Shown here: positions 1 through 13,600 of the stretch, piece by piece
Position numbering within the stretch: position 1 is the stretch's first letter
How the letters are laid out: every line of letters begins with the position of its first letter
NCBI RefSeq assembly: GCF_018691265.1
Contig: NW_024881303.1
Coordinates: 13,137,777-13,201,776, forward strand
Source of the DNA: Tyto alba
Taxonomy: Eukaryota > Chordata > Aves > Strigiformes > Tytonidae
Length of the DNA stretch: 64,000 bases
Direction: 5' to 3'
Translations under genes and position numbers: made by a program
Notes under the pieces: model-generated
The model's input: only the letters and a program-made list of their open reading frames with translations
Told to the model about the DNA's origin: nothing
Database searches by the model: none

Positions 1-2245
1 GCAACAGTATTAAAGTTGCACCTATGTTTTGTAGCATATATTATAAACCAGTTTAATCAGGTATATGATCTCTTGGTTGAAAACTCAAATTAAAAAGTTA
101 TTCTCTAGAGCCCAGAGATCCATTATAAGCTAAAAGAGAGTATCAGCAATACCTCTTCAAGGAGAACTTAAATAGAATACTAGCTCTACTGGGATATCAT
201 AGGATAAGGCACATGCTTACCAAGGCACATTCACAGACACATGTAAATCTGATTTGAAGCCCAAAGATCAAATCCTAGAGGCCATGCAGTTATCTCTTAT
301 ATTGTGCAAGATTCCCTTGTCCTGTATCACTACAAAATACATGACACCAAGGGATAACTCTCAAAATTGAGGTAGCATTTCTATCTGGAAAATGATTCTA
401 CAGAAACATATAGATGCATCCCTCTGTACCTCAGAGAAATGCAGAGTTAATAAGGTTAACCTGTAAAACTCGAGGTTTTGTCCTCTGGATAAAACTTCCA
501 TCAGGACCCAATGCCTAAGAAGATCCCTTTAAGGTAAACAGAACTCAGCCTGAATCATAATGAATGATTAGAGAACCACAGAGCCTCCCAGCCAGCAGAG
601 AACACAGCTATTCCCAGGTTCTCTGAATTCTCACTATCATCATTTTAAGCAGCAAAGAATCAATAGGTGGCTATTTTCAGACTGGAGCTATACCTTGCTT
701 AAGGGTTTTATATCACTAGCTTTTGGTTTTGTTGTCCAAGAAATCTGGTGTGACTGAAGTTCCCCATCTTCTGAAATTAGGTTTTAACAGATCCAGCAAG
801 ACATGAAATTCTGATAAATTAAATCTAAGCACAGACTTCACTGTGCTTGTTCTAGCTGTTCTCTGGGAACCAGACGGCTGTGACAATCTGTCTGAACTTA
901 AATGGAGTATAAATAAGCTAATTCAACCCAGGATTGCCAGGCAGGGATGCCCTGCCTTTTATTTACATGAAGCTAGTGTTTTCAGTTATAGCATAGTTGT
1001 CTCATGGAGATAAGAAATCTGTAAGCACAAAAGTACTCTTCGTCTTGATCTCTCAATTGAAAGACAGGGTAGAATCAATAAGAACTAGGAGGTATTTTCT
1101 TTATTTCTGCACAGTTGAAGGTTGCTATTGAAATTTGGTAAGAACAAAAAAGAGCTTACTCATAAAATTCAATTGCATCTAGGACTCAGCATTTCATTAG
1201 CTCACCAAGTCCATTTGCTACAGCTATTTTGTAGAATACTTGATTCTCAGAAAACAGCTTTTACATGAGATCTAAATCTACAACTGTCAAATCCTAGGAT
1301 ACAACACTATTTACTGAACAAGGTGATGTGAACTGGCCCCCCTCTCAGAAGAATGGTGAGGTACTTAGAACAGAAAGATCTTGGGATTAAGCGTTACCAA
1401 ACATGGAGGCTAAAAACACAGGATCGGGCACCCCTGCCTCTGCTTGAGCTGCTAGCAAGCTATCTGCACACCTTCCGTCCCGGTGCCTTTAACATTCAGC
1501 ACCGTTCCAGCCTGTCCACTTTGAGAAACTTACTCCACTGAGGATGCTTCATGATGAGGAACACTTTGTAATTACTACTTATGTCTAATCATGACTGAAA
1601 GAAGGTTGGGGCAGCTAATTCAAGGTAAGAATCAATACCACCCTCTCTTTGAATAAAAATCTGTGCAAGACACTGAAACACATCTTCACTAATCAAGGCT
1701 CTGGTATTAGCACCGGGGCCAACTGATACCTGTGTTAAAAGTCTGCTCCTTCCAACATACAGTGGTATTTCAAGTACCTCTTGGGCAAAGGAACAGGGAA
1801 GAATGGTTACCAGGCAGTAAAAGAAGAGAAAACTCACACAACACCTGTCTAAAGTCAGTGATGCAGCCAAGCAAAATAAGTCTACCTGGGGCATCAACAG
1901 CTTCCCAGGTCCTGTCTCTGAACAGATTAAAACTCTCAAGAGAGAGAATCTTAAGAAAAATTAACCAATTTTGCCATTTAGTTCTTTGTTATGAATTCGT
2001 ACTCTAGAAATAAAACATCAACCATGTAACTGTTCTGGGGACTTCTAGTCCCTTTTAGTTAACTCTCACAGCACAACATTTTAGCAAAATCACCCCTACT
2101 CTGCTGGGGTAGGGAGAAGGGAAAAATGTCAATTAAAAAGTCTAATAGTTGCCCATTCACCCTGAATCATGACTTCCAGCAGAAGGGCAATTAAGTGGGA
2201 CATCTTAACTACAGCTTTAAGTACCTAAACACTAGGAAGAAAATT

Positions 2246-2267
2246 GGGGGGGGGGGGGGGGGGGGGG
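2246..2267. repeat. Poly-G tract (22 G)
   Basis: An uninterrupted run of 22 G on the plus strand inside WDR20 intron 1, so the WDR20 transcript would carry poly-C. The run can form a G-quadruplex on the plus strand. Exact length is unreliable because such runs are error-prone in sequencing. Confidence 0.9.
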
Positions 2268-2619
2268 ATCAGTTACCTCAGTCTGAAGCAAGTATTTAAG
2301 TTTTCAAGTTTTCAGACTTTGATAATTGATATGTCTGATTAAGATGGGCATCAATAACCTTGGTTCTGTAACTGTATGTAATTCTAAGGTCAAAGCCAGA
2401 TTAATATCTGTCCAAGACTCATTTTTTCTGTAGTATTGATCCAAGACTCAGAGGTTTTATACGAAGATTTCTCAAACAGTGAATCACATAATCTAAACCA
2501 GCATTTAATCATGCTTCTTGACAGATGCGATTTCTTCCTGTATCTTTTATTTTCTTAATCTACATCTACAGCTTTCTGCAAATTTTAGTTGAATGAAATG
2601 TATCACAGATGCTACACTT

Positions 2620-3767
2620 CCTTCTGTGGTGGGTTGACCCTGGTTGGATGCCAGGTGCCCACCAAAGCCACACTGCCACTCCTCAGCTGGACAGAGGAGA
2701 GAAAATATAATGAAAGACTCATTGGTCAACATAAGGACAGGGAGAGATCATTCACCAACTACCATCACAGGCAAAACAGATTCGACCTGGGGAAATTAGT
2801 TTAATTTAGTAACAAGCAAATCAGAGTAGGGTAATGAGAAATAAAAATCAAACCTTAAAACACCTTCCCCGCTACCCTGCCCTTCTTCCTGGGCTTAATT
2901 TTACTCCTGCTTTTCTCGACCTCCTCCCTGCCAGCACCGAATGGGTTATGGGTTGTGGTCATGGGTTATAGCTCCTCCCTGCCAGCATCAAGGGACATGA
3001 AATGAGGGTTGCCTCAGTTTATCACATGTTTTACCACTCCTCCCTCCTCAGGGGAAGGGCTCCTCACACTCTACCATTGCTCTAGCGTGGGGTCTCTCCC
3101 ACAGGAGACAGTCCTCCACGAACTTCTCCAGCGCTGGTCCCTTCCACGGGGTGGAGCCCCTCAGGAACAGACTGCTCCAGTGCGGGGGTCTCCCACGGCG
3201 TCACAGGTCCTGCCAGCAGACTTGCTCCAGTGTGGGCTCCTCCCCGCAGGTCCACAGGTTCTGCCAGGACCCTGCTCCAGCAAGGGCTTTCCCACAGGGT
3301 CCCAGCCTCCTTCGGGCACATCCACCTGCTCCAGCGTGGGGTCCCCCACGGGCTGCAGGTGGAATCTGCTCCACCAGGGACCCCCACGGGTGCAGGGCAC
3401 AGCCTGTCTCACCATGGGCTGCACCACAGGCTGCAGGGGAATCTCTGCCCCGGTGCCTGGAGCACCTCCTGCCCTCCTCCTTCACCGACCCTGGTGTCGG
3501 CAGAGCTGTGTCTCTCCCATGTTCTCACTCCTCTCTCCAGCTGGAATTGCTGTTGTGCAGCACCTTTTCCCCCTTCATAAACACGTTCTCAGAGGTTCTA
3601 CCACCATCACTGACGAGCTTGGCCTTGGCCAGCGGCGGGTCTGTCTTGGAGCCAGCTGGCATTATCTCTGTCAGGCACAGGGGAAGCTTCGGGAAGCTTC
3701 TCATAGATGCCACCCCTGTAGCCCTCCCTGTTACCAAAACTGTGCCACACAAACCCAATATACCTTC
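2620..3767 (-). mobile_element. Solo LTR of an ERVL-like endogenous retrovirus, with target duplication
   Basis: A GC-rich block of 1,138 bp (2,625-3,762) sits in AT-rich intron and is flanked by the perfect 5-bp direct repeat CCTTC at 2,620-2,624 and 3,763-3,767 (GAAGG on the minus strand). Read on the minus strand it ends in CCACCACA; the start reads TATATTGGG, suggesting the first TG has mutated to TA. A 5-bp duplication is typical of ERVL/ERV3-class elements. The minus orientation is chosen because the order of matching segments (GAGAAGCTTC, a TATA-like region, the AAGGTCAGTG-like block, GGAGCAGAGA) parallels the LTR at 59,010. The middle (about 3,075-3,375) is made of diverged units of about 50 bp, each holding a GCTCCAG core. 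There are no gag, pol or env remnants beside it. Open frames up to 272 codons inside it are by-products of GC-rich repeats. Confidence 0.85.
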
Positions 3768-4840
3768 CATGCTAAAAAACATCTCCAAGATCAGAAAGGA
3801 AAGGAGTTACTAATTTTCCTCAGATAATTTCAACTGTAGTCATCAAAATGCTTCCTTTAGATATTTAATAGTATTTAATATCACATTTGCCAGGAGACTG
3901 GCTTTAGTGGGTTGTAGGTCTAAGTGAGATTGAGACAGAATATTAGGTCTTTAAGCCTAGAAGTGAGGGCAAACATTTAATAAAAATTTTACTTCCAAAA
4001 ATCTTCTTAAGAAAATATCTCCTGTCCAGAGAAGTAATTGATTTGAATGGCAGATTACAGATTGGCTATGTGTGTAGAGCTCCAGTGCAAAATAAAAGAA
4101 GATACAAAAAAACAAGATTTACTTTTGAAAACAATTTCCTCAGCATTTCTGGAACTTAGAATTCACAACTTACTACCTGCAGCTTGATACCTCTTCAATA
4201 CCTTGCTGTCCAGGGGTTTTGTGGTCCCCAGTCTATAAACAGAACAATTTGAGAAAGCTGTGCTTGTTATAATGCCACACAAGTAACATGAGAAATCCAC
4301 TCTTCGAATTATTACTAAGTGAACTTTATTGAACTTCATAGATGCTCTTTAAACCCTAGCTGAAAAAAAAAAAGAGACAAGGTAACCCTTGCTGCAGCAC
4401 TTAGCTTTACAGTGTCCCCAAGTGAACAGGGCAGGGTTTTCCAGGACAGGCTTGTTCACTGTGTTAGAAAGGGCAGGGAAAACTAAACCGGGAGGCCCCT
4501 TAGAGCTTGTTTATTCTTCTTCCATGTCTGTGCTGGTCTCCCGCTCCTTCCTGCAGAGCTAGCTGAAGGACAGAGAAAGTTGAAGAACGCAGCAAGAAAG
4601 CTGAGTTTTCCTAGGCATTTTTGTAGAATTTTCTGGTGAACTCTATTGTTTCTGTACATAAGTGTTTCTGCCAGGAACACTAGCTTCAATACTTCACACT
4701 GGAAATCCCTCTACTTATTATTAAAAGAGTAAATTTCCAGATTTTTTTTTTTTTGTAAAGCCCAAATACAGCTCACTTAATATTAGCAATAGAATCACTT
4801 GCAGTTACTTCACTGTTGCTTCAAGATGGTTTGATCTCAT

Positions 4841-4918
4841 AGCTGACCCTGCTTTGAGCAGGTTAGACTAGAGATTCTCAGAGGTCCCTTCCAACCTGAA
4901 TGACCCTGAGATCCTATG
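4841..4918 (+). mobile_element. CR1 LINE 3'-end fragment
   Basis: About 80 bp match the terminal part of chicken-repeat-1 elements: a GACCCTGCTTTGAGCAGG block, then the GGTCCCTTCCAACCTGAATG-type block and a final ATCCTATG resembling the CR1 terminal octamer repeat. It is strongly 5'-truncated, as is usual for CR1. Confidence 0.85.
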
Positions 4919-7900
4919 CTTAGGATCAACCAAAGCAGCAGCAACATGGCCACTCCCAGCTTACTTAACAGGTCTGGTTTGTGTCTTAAAAGAACTTCAT
5001 GCAGGTAGAAAACTACAGGAACAAGTTAGTTTTCTTTCCCTATAAAGAACACTGATATAGAGCAAAATTTCGTCTTAATTTATATGAGACACACAACAAA
5101 GTCCAGGCAACACTTCCTGCAACCATAAAGCCCTAATAAGACACTCTTCAGTGCAGCTGACAGTGCCATAGCCAATCAGTAATAAACTGGCTTCTACAAA
5201 CACAACTGCACGTAAGCTGACAGACTGCTGACTAATGACTGTAGCTTTCTCAGTAGAAAGTTTAAAGTCTGGCAAGAAATTACATCAGTTCCTGGGTTTC
5301 TTCAGATTCAACAGCATGAACCTTTCATGTTGTGTACAAGTGAACACACATTCAGGGCCACTTCAGAAGCCCACAGAAAACTTATAGAATAGTTTGAAAG
5401 CTCCTGAGAAGACTTATAAACTAAAGCATAAATTCTCTTTAGGATTCTATAAAGACACAGCAGACAGTCATCATTTGTAAAGTTGCCCTATTTACACATA
5501 GCTACAATAGGTTTCTTAAGTAAGACCTGTTTCTTCCATACCCGAGTGATGTGCTTATCTTTAAAGGGTTGCATAATAGATGTTTTGTGCTACACATAGT
5601 CTTAAGTGTCTCCTAAACCTCACACAGCCATTAATGCTAGGGAAATTTTAGGTTTTTCTTTTGCAACATTGCATTCAATGCATCTGCTTTATATTAAAGT
5701 CACATTTGTAAACCTCAGAAAAACTATTATTTCATTTTTAGTTTTGCTTTTAAAATTTGGCTGATCTTTCAACTCTATGGGTTGTAGCACCAATAGCTTA
5801 ACACTCATAACAGCACAACCACTGTTCAATTTGTTGCCAATTAATATAAGGGCAACTATGAACTAATACTACCACACAAATTCACTTTCCTTACTCCACC
5901 CTAATTGAAGCCAACAGAACCTATGAGAAAGGGGTGAAAGTTGCAATGGACAACATGAATTCTGAAAATTAAAAGCTAAAAAATTGAGATAAAAAGCATT
6001 TAGCAGCAGGAAAAAATAATCTGCTATTTTTAACACACTGTCTCAAAGTCTTTCCATTAAGTTATATCTCTCTAGCTTCCTTTCTCTGGAAAGTCTCCAT
6101 AAAGTGTTGCTGCCAATTCACACCAGTTTTACTTTCTTAAATCTTAAGATTCTGATCTTCAAGACATGATTGTTTAATTTGGCTTCAGTGGCATATCTTC
6201 TGATGTACTTTGCCTGATACATAAATGTTCCGAATTACCTCACTTGAAGTTTAAAATAATTTGCATTTATACTTGCTCCCAGCAAAAACATTTCAAGATT
6301 TATTTCCACTCAACAGAATGTTTACTCTCCTGGTCAACATTGTTGCACATAAATGGGTTCCTGTACCTTTGCAGAGGTTTTTTGTAAGTTACACATCACT
6401 TGCTTAAATGCTGAACAGGAACACTTAAAGCATGTGACAGAGTTTCTAGGATACCGTATAAGAACAGCTCTGTTAGTAAAACAGGGACACCAAGTAATTT
6501 TATTTAATCTAATTTTTTCAAGTGTTCCACACAATTCATCCATAACAGTCTTAAAGATCAATTTTGTACAAAGCTGCTTGCAAATTTGGGAAGCTACTTA
6601 ATATTCTTGTCCCTTCTAGATTTAACTTTCACTTGGGGCCATACAAGATACATGACTTTTGAAAGGAGAAAAACATTACTTAACAAGATTTCAGCATATA
6701 TTCATACAGCAGACAACTATGACTACATACATTAAGATAAAAGCTCTAGTCCTGACAACTGGACATAAATCCATATTTAAGCAAAGATCAGTTTAGTTTT
6801 CTGAAGCATCTAATAAAATAATCACATTCTGTTTCCAGAAGAATTATTCCAAGCACTCAAAGAGCAAAGAACACACAGTGGTTTGAATAAATCTACGTGA
6901 TATTAACTGAACCAATGGTTATATAATTGGCAAGATCAAGAAAGTGGATGTGAACACCATAAAGAACAAGCATAAAAGACTGTTTGATTTACAACTTACC
7001 ATAACAATGTTAACTTCACTTTAGTAAGGCTATAAACCAAAATATTTTTCTGGTTCCAGTATAGATCAGCACATCCTATTGGAAGTTATCTAAAGTGAAA
7101 GCACCAGTCTACAAATAACCCTAGAAAAAGTAGACATTTCTATTTTAAAAGGAGTTCAAAAAACCAGAACAGCAGACTCACCAAAAAAGAAAAATCCTTT
7201 TTTGTTTGCAAATCCCCATTCACTTCACAGGTGCATACAGAATCAACTTACTCTTTCTTTCTCTGTAAGACTGAGCAAAGGGCATTAGACAGGCATGTTA
7301 ACGTTTGAACTACTGTATGCCACGGAAGTTGAAGGAAATTGAAATAAGATTTTGAACCCCTCCACACAAAAAGTACCTCCTCTGTCTTCTGAGCAGAGAA
7401 CACTGCTGCTGTCACAATCCAACAGAGGTCTCAAGTCACTGAAATTGTTCCTTTAGAAACTTAAAAGTATTTTCAATTCGACACATTGCTCATTTGGTAA
7501 AATTTACACCCATGCTGACAATGTTCCTTTTGAGTGGAAGACCAAAATATACAGCTTATGACAGTGCTGTTCAAAGAGCCGGGTCAGACCCAAAGTGTTC
7601 TAATGAACTGACCACAACCCTCAGCAGAGCTCTCCAGAGCGAATCCTGGTCAGTCCTGAAAAGGTCTGTGAGCTTCACATCTCCAAAAGAAAACAAACAG
7701 CCTGCTCACTCCAAGAAGTAGACTGGAAGCACTCCAAGTAACTGGAGCAAATCTTCAGCTGCACTATAATCAAATCACTAAAACTTCAGGGAAATTACAT
7801 AGCATGGTAACTTAACTTTTGTTAAATATGTAGAAAGAAACACCTTTTCAAAAGTTAATTCTTATTATACCTGCAAAAGAAAACCTATCCCTTCCCTCCC

Positions 7901-8277
7901 TAGAAGTGCTCTAATCCTTTAAATCACACTTTGCACAATACTGCTTTACTATGTTACAGAAAGAACACAAGAGCTTTAACTTGTTCTTGAGCATCTAAAC
8001 AATCACTCAGAAACCCACACTGAAGAACAGCTAACAAAAGGGTCATTTCACAGTTCCTTTTGCAAAGTTCACCTCATTGTGGGTGTCAGTTAATGATGAG
8101 ATCAATTCAGATAAAAATTGAGACTTTGACTTCAGTGTTACACGTTTGGCCACAATAAATCTGTAAACAGGCTGGTTAAACTCAAACAAATCTCAATATA
8201 CTCACTGTATCACACACTCCCAACAGACATGAACTGAATTATATATTCTATTTTGGTTTAAGCAATTAGTTGCCCCC

Positions 8278-8295
8278 TTTTTTTTTTTTTTTTTT
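8278..8295. repeat. Poly-T tract (18 T)
   Basis: A simple T run in WDR20 intron 1. No retroposed sequence was recognised beside it, so it is treated as a mononucleotide repeat and not as a retrogene tail. Confidence 0.8.
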
Positions 8296-10560
8296 AATAG
8301 GAAGGAGGGAAAAGAAGGCATGATATCAGTATTACTGTCTCTTTCCAGTGGCTGGTCTACAGTTTTGGCTCAACTGTAGCTCAGCCTGCTGGATAAAAAC
8401 CTCTCCAACAGAAACCTAATTCAAAATCACGTATGTTCTCCATGCGATGCAAATACCTTCCTCCTCTTCTCCCCCTACTCAGCTCTCTTTAAGGACGTAT
8501 GCAAGAAAGAGAACTCACTGTGCAGTTTTAAGTTCAAAACAATGATCTCTCAGGGCTATTAATAAACCATGGGTGACAGGTCAAATTTTTATACTGATCT
8601 CTCCCTCGGTGGCTTTAAAATTAAGATGCAGATTTAACGAGTCATGGCACATACACACTTCATAATTATGGACTGCAGAACTGGACCACAATCCAAGACT
8701 TTTTACTCCAATGCCATTTCTTCAACAGTGGGTAGATACATGTTCCAGAAGTAAATTCACCAAGTTGGTTCCATTCATGGATTATTGTCCATCTTAGATT
8801 TCTTTCAGAAAGCCATTTAAATTTCAAATATGTAAGTTTAATAACTCTTTACAAGATTTTTCTTGCATTAACTACTGCATGGAATTGCAAATGTTGCCAG
8901 ATTTTGTTTTAACACCCACCTTCTGTTCAATAATTACTTAAGATGACTGAAACAAAGTGAAAAAAGTGTCAGTTCTGAACTTTGTTCCCCTCTGATTTTA
9001 CCAGATACCTTCTTGTTCCCAGGAAGAGTCAATGATGTCTATCATTCCTTATATACACAGCATTGCTTACTAGAATAAGCAGTCCCATCCTTCTCAGTAT
9101 TTCCATGGAAGTTTTCAGCTATCACAGTTTTTACCATTTCTCCAAATCTCTTTGTAATCATTTTTTTTTGACTGTATGAACACCTATAGATGTATCTTCT
9201 GATTTATACAATGCAATATGATTTACTCCATTCTTGTTTCTACTATTCTTCCCCATTCCATTTCTTACAATAAAGAAAAATTAGGACTCAACTACTGATC
9301 AATTACCGCAGTCATTTATAGCAATCCCCTTTTCTTTTTGTGTAGTGGCTCCAAACTGCCTCAAGTGTTTTCCTCCAGTGTATGTCACCAAAAGATTAGT
9401 GGGAACAAACACTCCTACTCATTCACCTAGCATAACTGCAACTCCCAAGATCCTTACAACTGCCTCTTGTCAGTTAGTTCACCTTCAATTTCTGCTGCAT
9501 TTTCTCCTTTCTTTCTTTCCCTGAAGTTATGGTAATTTATAGTTTTGTGGTAGAACCATATGTTAAACTTAGTGGGATGAAAGCTATTTAAAGTTTTATT
9601 TACTGTGGCTAATCAGTGGCACAACTCATCTCTTCCTGTGGCCTCCAAATTCTTACTTTCCTTTGAGTTAAGGTCTATTATAATCTTCCAGATGTTTTCA
9701 CATTCTACTTTTGTTTTAATTTTAAAGTAATCAGTAAATCCTTTCTAAAGAGGTCAGCAAAAAGCACAGACTAACCTGTAATTCAGTATAACAGTTACTA
9801 CTTGGAACAAGTCTCCAGCTCAGCTTCTTCACACTTAAAACGCATGACAACTCCTGAACACCATTTCAGCCTAATACTAAACCGTTTGTTCCATCACCTC
9901 CAACATTTCATGTTCCAGTAACACCACTTCCTAGTTATCACATCAAGCCTTCCTTCCCAAGACACTACGTGCTATAAAGGCAGAGGCAAATTAATCACAG
10001 TTTCTCAATAATAACCTAACCTGCTTTCCCTTAGCCTCCAATGATCTAACATAATCTCCAATCCAGATTATGCAATGCATAAAGTGATGAGGTTGAATCA
10101 TATGTTAGGGGAGATGCACACAGTCCCAATGTCCATCTCCAACTCTAGCCTGGGTCTTCAGGAAGTTTTCAGAAGTAGTGTCTCTCAAGCCACAGAGTAG
10201 CCTTTCTATGTACAACAGCCTCCCCCCTCTGGGGAATGAGATTTTTCCAAAAAGTGTATGTAAATATCCATAGTAATTTGCATTCAGAAAACCAACTGAT
10301 TTGCATGTGACCACACCTGTGGAAAACTGTAGTTTTTCATAGTCACATGCAATAATATCAGATTTTGCCACAATATACTGACATGACTGCAATATGAAAT
10401 ACTGTGTTCACAGATCATTCAAAGACAGTTGATTAAATAGGGAACCTATCGAACTGAAAATTACCCCATTAAAATACCAATATATAGATCTTTGTTACAG
10501 TTAACAAGCCTTAAGACAAACAACTGCAGGAATGTGAATTAAATACTGCAAGATCTTTAA

Positions 10561-10690
10561 CATGCACAAATCATTAAAAATATGTATACGATATACATAA
10601 TCATGAACACAGAAAAATCATTAAATATCTACAGATCATACATATAATCACTAACACAGACAAATCAATTATATATATACACACAGACTA
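10561..10690. repeat. Degenerate AT-rich minisatellite, about three units
   Basis: Three diverged copies of a 38-47 bp unit built around AACACAG-AAATCA-TTA and ATA-TAC segments follow one another. Copies two and three share ATAATCA then TAACACAGA-like and AAATCA-like words in the same order. The last copy runs into a TA/CA dinucleotide stretch. No coding potential. Confidence 0.55.
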
Positions 10691-13600
10691 TCCTGGTCAC
10701 ATCCATTAAACAAGAGATGGCACACTGAAAACATGTCAACCTTGATTACAGTACTTAAGTAATTTATCTGTCTCCAAGAGGCTATTCTATTCACTCAATG
10801 CCCTTACAGTTAGAGGGCAAACCAACAGAGAATGTCACTCTTCCCAGCTTGTGAATATTGCCTGCTTTGTGTAAAACTCTGAACTGGCAATTAAGATTTG
10901 CTTGATACAACAGGGTTTTAAAACAGTATTCTTTGGAAAACAGATTTTAATAAATGATAAACAACTACATTTGCTCTCCAAAGCCATTATTTCAGTTTAC
11001 AAGTTTTCTTTTATGTATCTTAGTTTCCAAACTTTGGCATGAATTTCCTACTGTGTTTGCCATGGTAACCAAGCAGCCTGAGCCTCTACTTGAAATTCTG
11101 CTTAACTGTTTAGTGTTGCATATTGATCAAGGTACATTAACATCCTAACGTATTCCAATGAGTGAAGCAAGCAATTCCCATACTAGAGAAATTACCTCAT
11201 TAACTATTACAAACCTCAAAGGATTTTTTGCTGTTCTTTAAGATGGGAGGGTAATGGAGAAACTTCATTGCCAAAGACGTGCATAAATAGCTACCAAATA
11301 AAGAGAATGCACTCAGATGTGAGGAATGGGTATATTCAATATATAAGGAGCTACATTAGAAGAGCAAAGAGTCTCTATTTGACACTATCTTCTCTCCTGT
11401 GAATCAAGACTGCGTTCATATCAGAAAGGAAAATTTTTTCCAAGAGTGCATTTGAATGAGAGAGTTTCCACACATTTAAGCTTATACACTGGTGGAAAAC
11501 TGTTCTGTTCTGGTGCAAGAGGGTCCAGGTAACTGGTTAACTTACTTGCAGTTCTAGGATTAACATTAGCCGGGCAAAGCCAAGCCACAGTTGCTAGCTT
11601 CTCTTAGTTTCTATTCTGAAGAAAGATTTTTCTTCTAACATTTATCTCAAATATAGGATCATGAACAAGAAAACGTCTGTTTTAAGCCGTGGAACCTTTC
11701 ATAATTCCCAAAAAACATACCAAATACCTCAGTGTACTAAAGTTATGTATAAGTAAGTGAAAAAAAGATTAGGAAGACCTGAAACAAAAAGAGGCTTACT
11801 GCTTAGTTTTTTCAGTCTCACTACCCCATATGATAAAAAAATGTAATACACGTTGGCCGGTCTTTTTATAATAAATTAATGCACCCACTATTGCCTGACA
11901 TTATTATTCAAGAAAATCTCATCATTTACTCTGCTCGTGGTTAAAAATAGGATGAAATAGTTCTGACCTTCAATGCCTGCTATATAAACACAGACTTACA
12001 ATACAGAGAACCATCTCCAAGAATACCTAAAACCACAAAACACCACCTCCCTGAAGCTTCCCTACAAAACTACTGAGATACTGTTAACATAAAAATATAG
12101 CATGCTCTTTCCATGGTATCTGCAAAGTCAGCTGTACTTCCATTCTTTCACTGGTCTTTACTGTCTCCAGCTCCTCTGGTATCACTATAAATATATTTTC
12201 TTCATTCTGTTCATCTGGCTCAGCTCTAAAACTCCTGGAAGAAACGCTCTGCCTCTTCTTAAAAATCTATGGGTAGTACAGGATAGAATCTGTAGCCTAT
12301 CACACCACAGTATTTTCATTATGCAGTTCAACTACTAGCAATAGCTTACAGCAGGGCTGGTCAAACAGCAGGATCCTTCTGAATTAACAGTAAATTTTGC
12401 ATGATTGGGATTCATGGGAGATCTGGCTGTCTGTCTCACACACCTAGGGAAGGCTGTATATTATTTATTCTCTCTTTTATTCTCTTCTTCCTTTTACAGC
12501 TTTAAGAAACAGTGATTGCTTTGCTAATTAAAAATCACACTCTTTCTCCAGTTTTACATCAGACACCATCATCTCCTAGTAGCAGGAGTTGAAATTCACC
12601 TTCAACACAAGCAACCAGAATTTCATACAATATTAAAGCCATCTTTACAATGCCTTCTACAATGGCACTAAAGACACTTCCTTATTTCTATTGGCAAACC
12701 TCATTTGATACATCTTTGATTTGAATTTATCTCCTCCTGCCTTCAACAGCTGTATCACAAGCTAGCTCAGCTCGTAATCAACATTATACTCTGGTTATCA
12801 TCTTTTCAAAGTTTTCTGGCTGACACAAAAATTCCCTATGTTTTTTTGTTTGTTTGTTTTTACTTCCCCAATGAAATTTTCACTTCAGTTACTGTTCTGA
12901 TTTCAGCTTGTTTCTCCTTATAAATGCACTGATTATGAACAGTGATACCTCCCAACTTCATTATGAGAATTTTGGTATCATGTGTGTGCTCTTACTTCTT
13001 TGTCCCAATGTCACCAATGAAAATACTGTTTCCGAAACCACTCCTAGAAGACCTCAGCTTGAAGCTGTCTTCTCAACAGTTGTCAAAGTCCCTGTAATCA
13101 GTAAAATAGGTAAATAGGGTATCAAGAACTAAGGATTTTAATTCCTTCCTCATTTCAGAACAGAATGAGTTTAAGGTTCTCGAACTCCCTCAGTTAAAAT
13201 ATCTATTATACCAATCTAAAATTGCCAGTTCATAAAAGGACATGAACTTAAGATAAAATTCTCCCTTACTACCATAGTGTTATACTACAAAGGCTGAGCA
13301 CCTGAACTTCAAATAAAGCTATCTATATACGTTATACATTGATGTTTTCCCACCACAGGGAGATAATGCTTTACTTTAAGCAAAACAAACAAAAAAAAAA
13401 ATACTAACACATAAGTCTACTAGCTCAGAATTGCAAAAGCTAAAACTGAAAGTAACTCAAAGCAGTTGAGAATTCTCATTTTTTTTGGAGGGTTTTTTCG
13501 TTGTTGTGGTGGGGGGTGCATGTTGAGTAGCACTCTTACATGTTCCTCTCTACCTAAATGCAGTCAAGGATAAGCCTTACCAAAATACCTGCCTGTCACT

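Noticed and set aside
3009..3827. 272-codon plus-strand frame and neighbours
   Set aside because: Lies almost entirely within the solo LTR and reflects its GC-rich internal repeats; on the antisense strand relative to LTR orientation; no retroviral protein motif.
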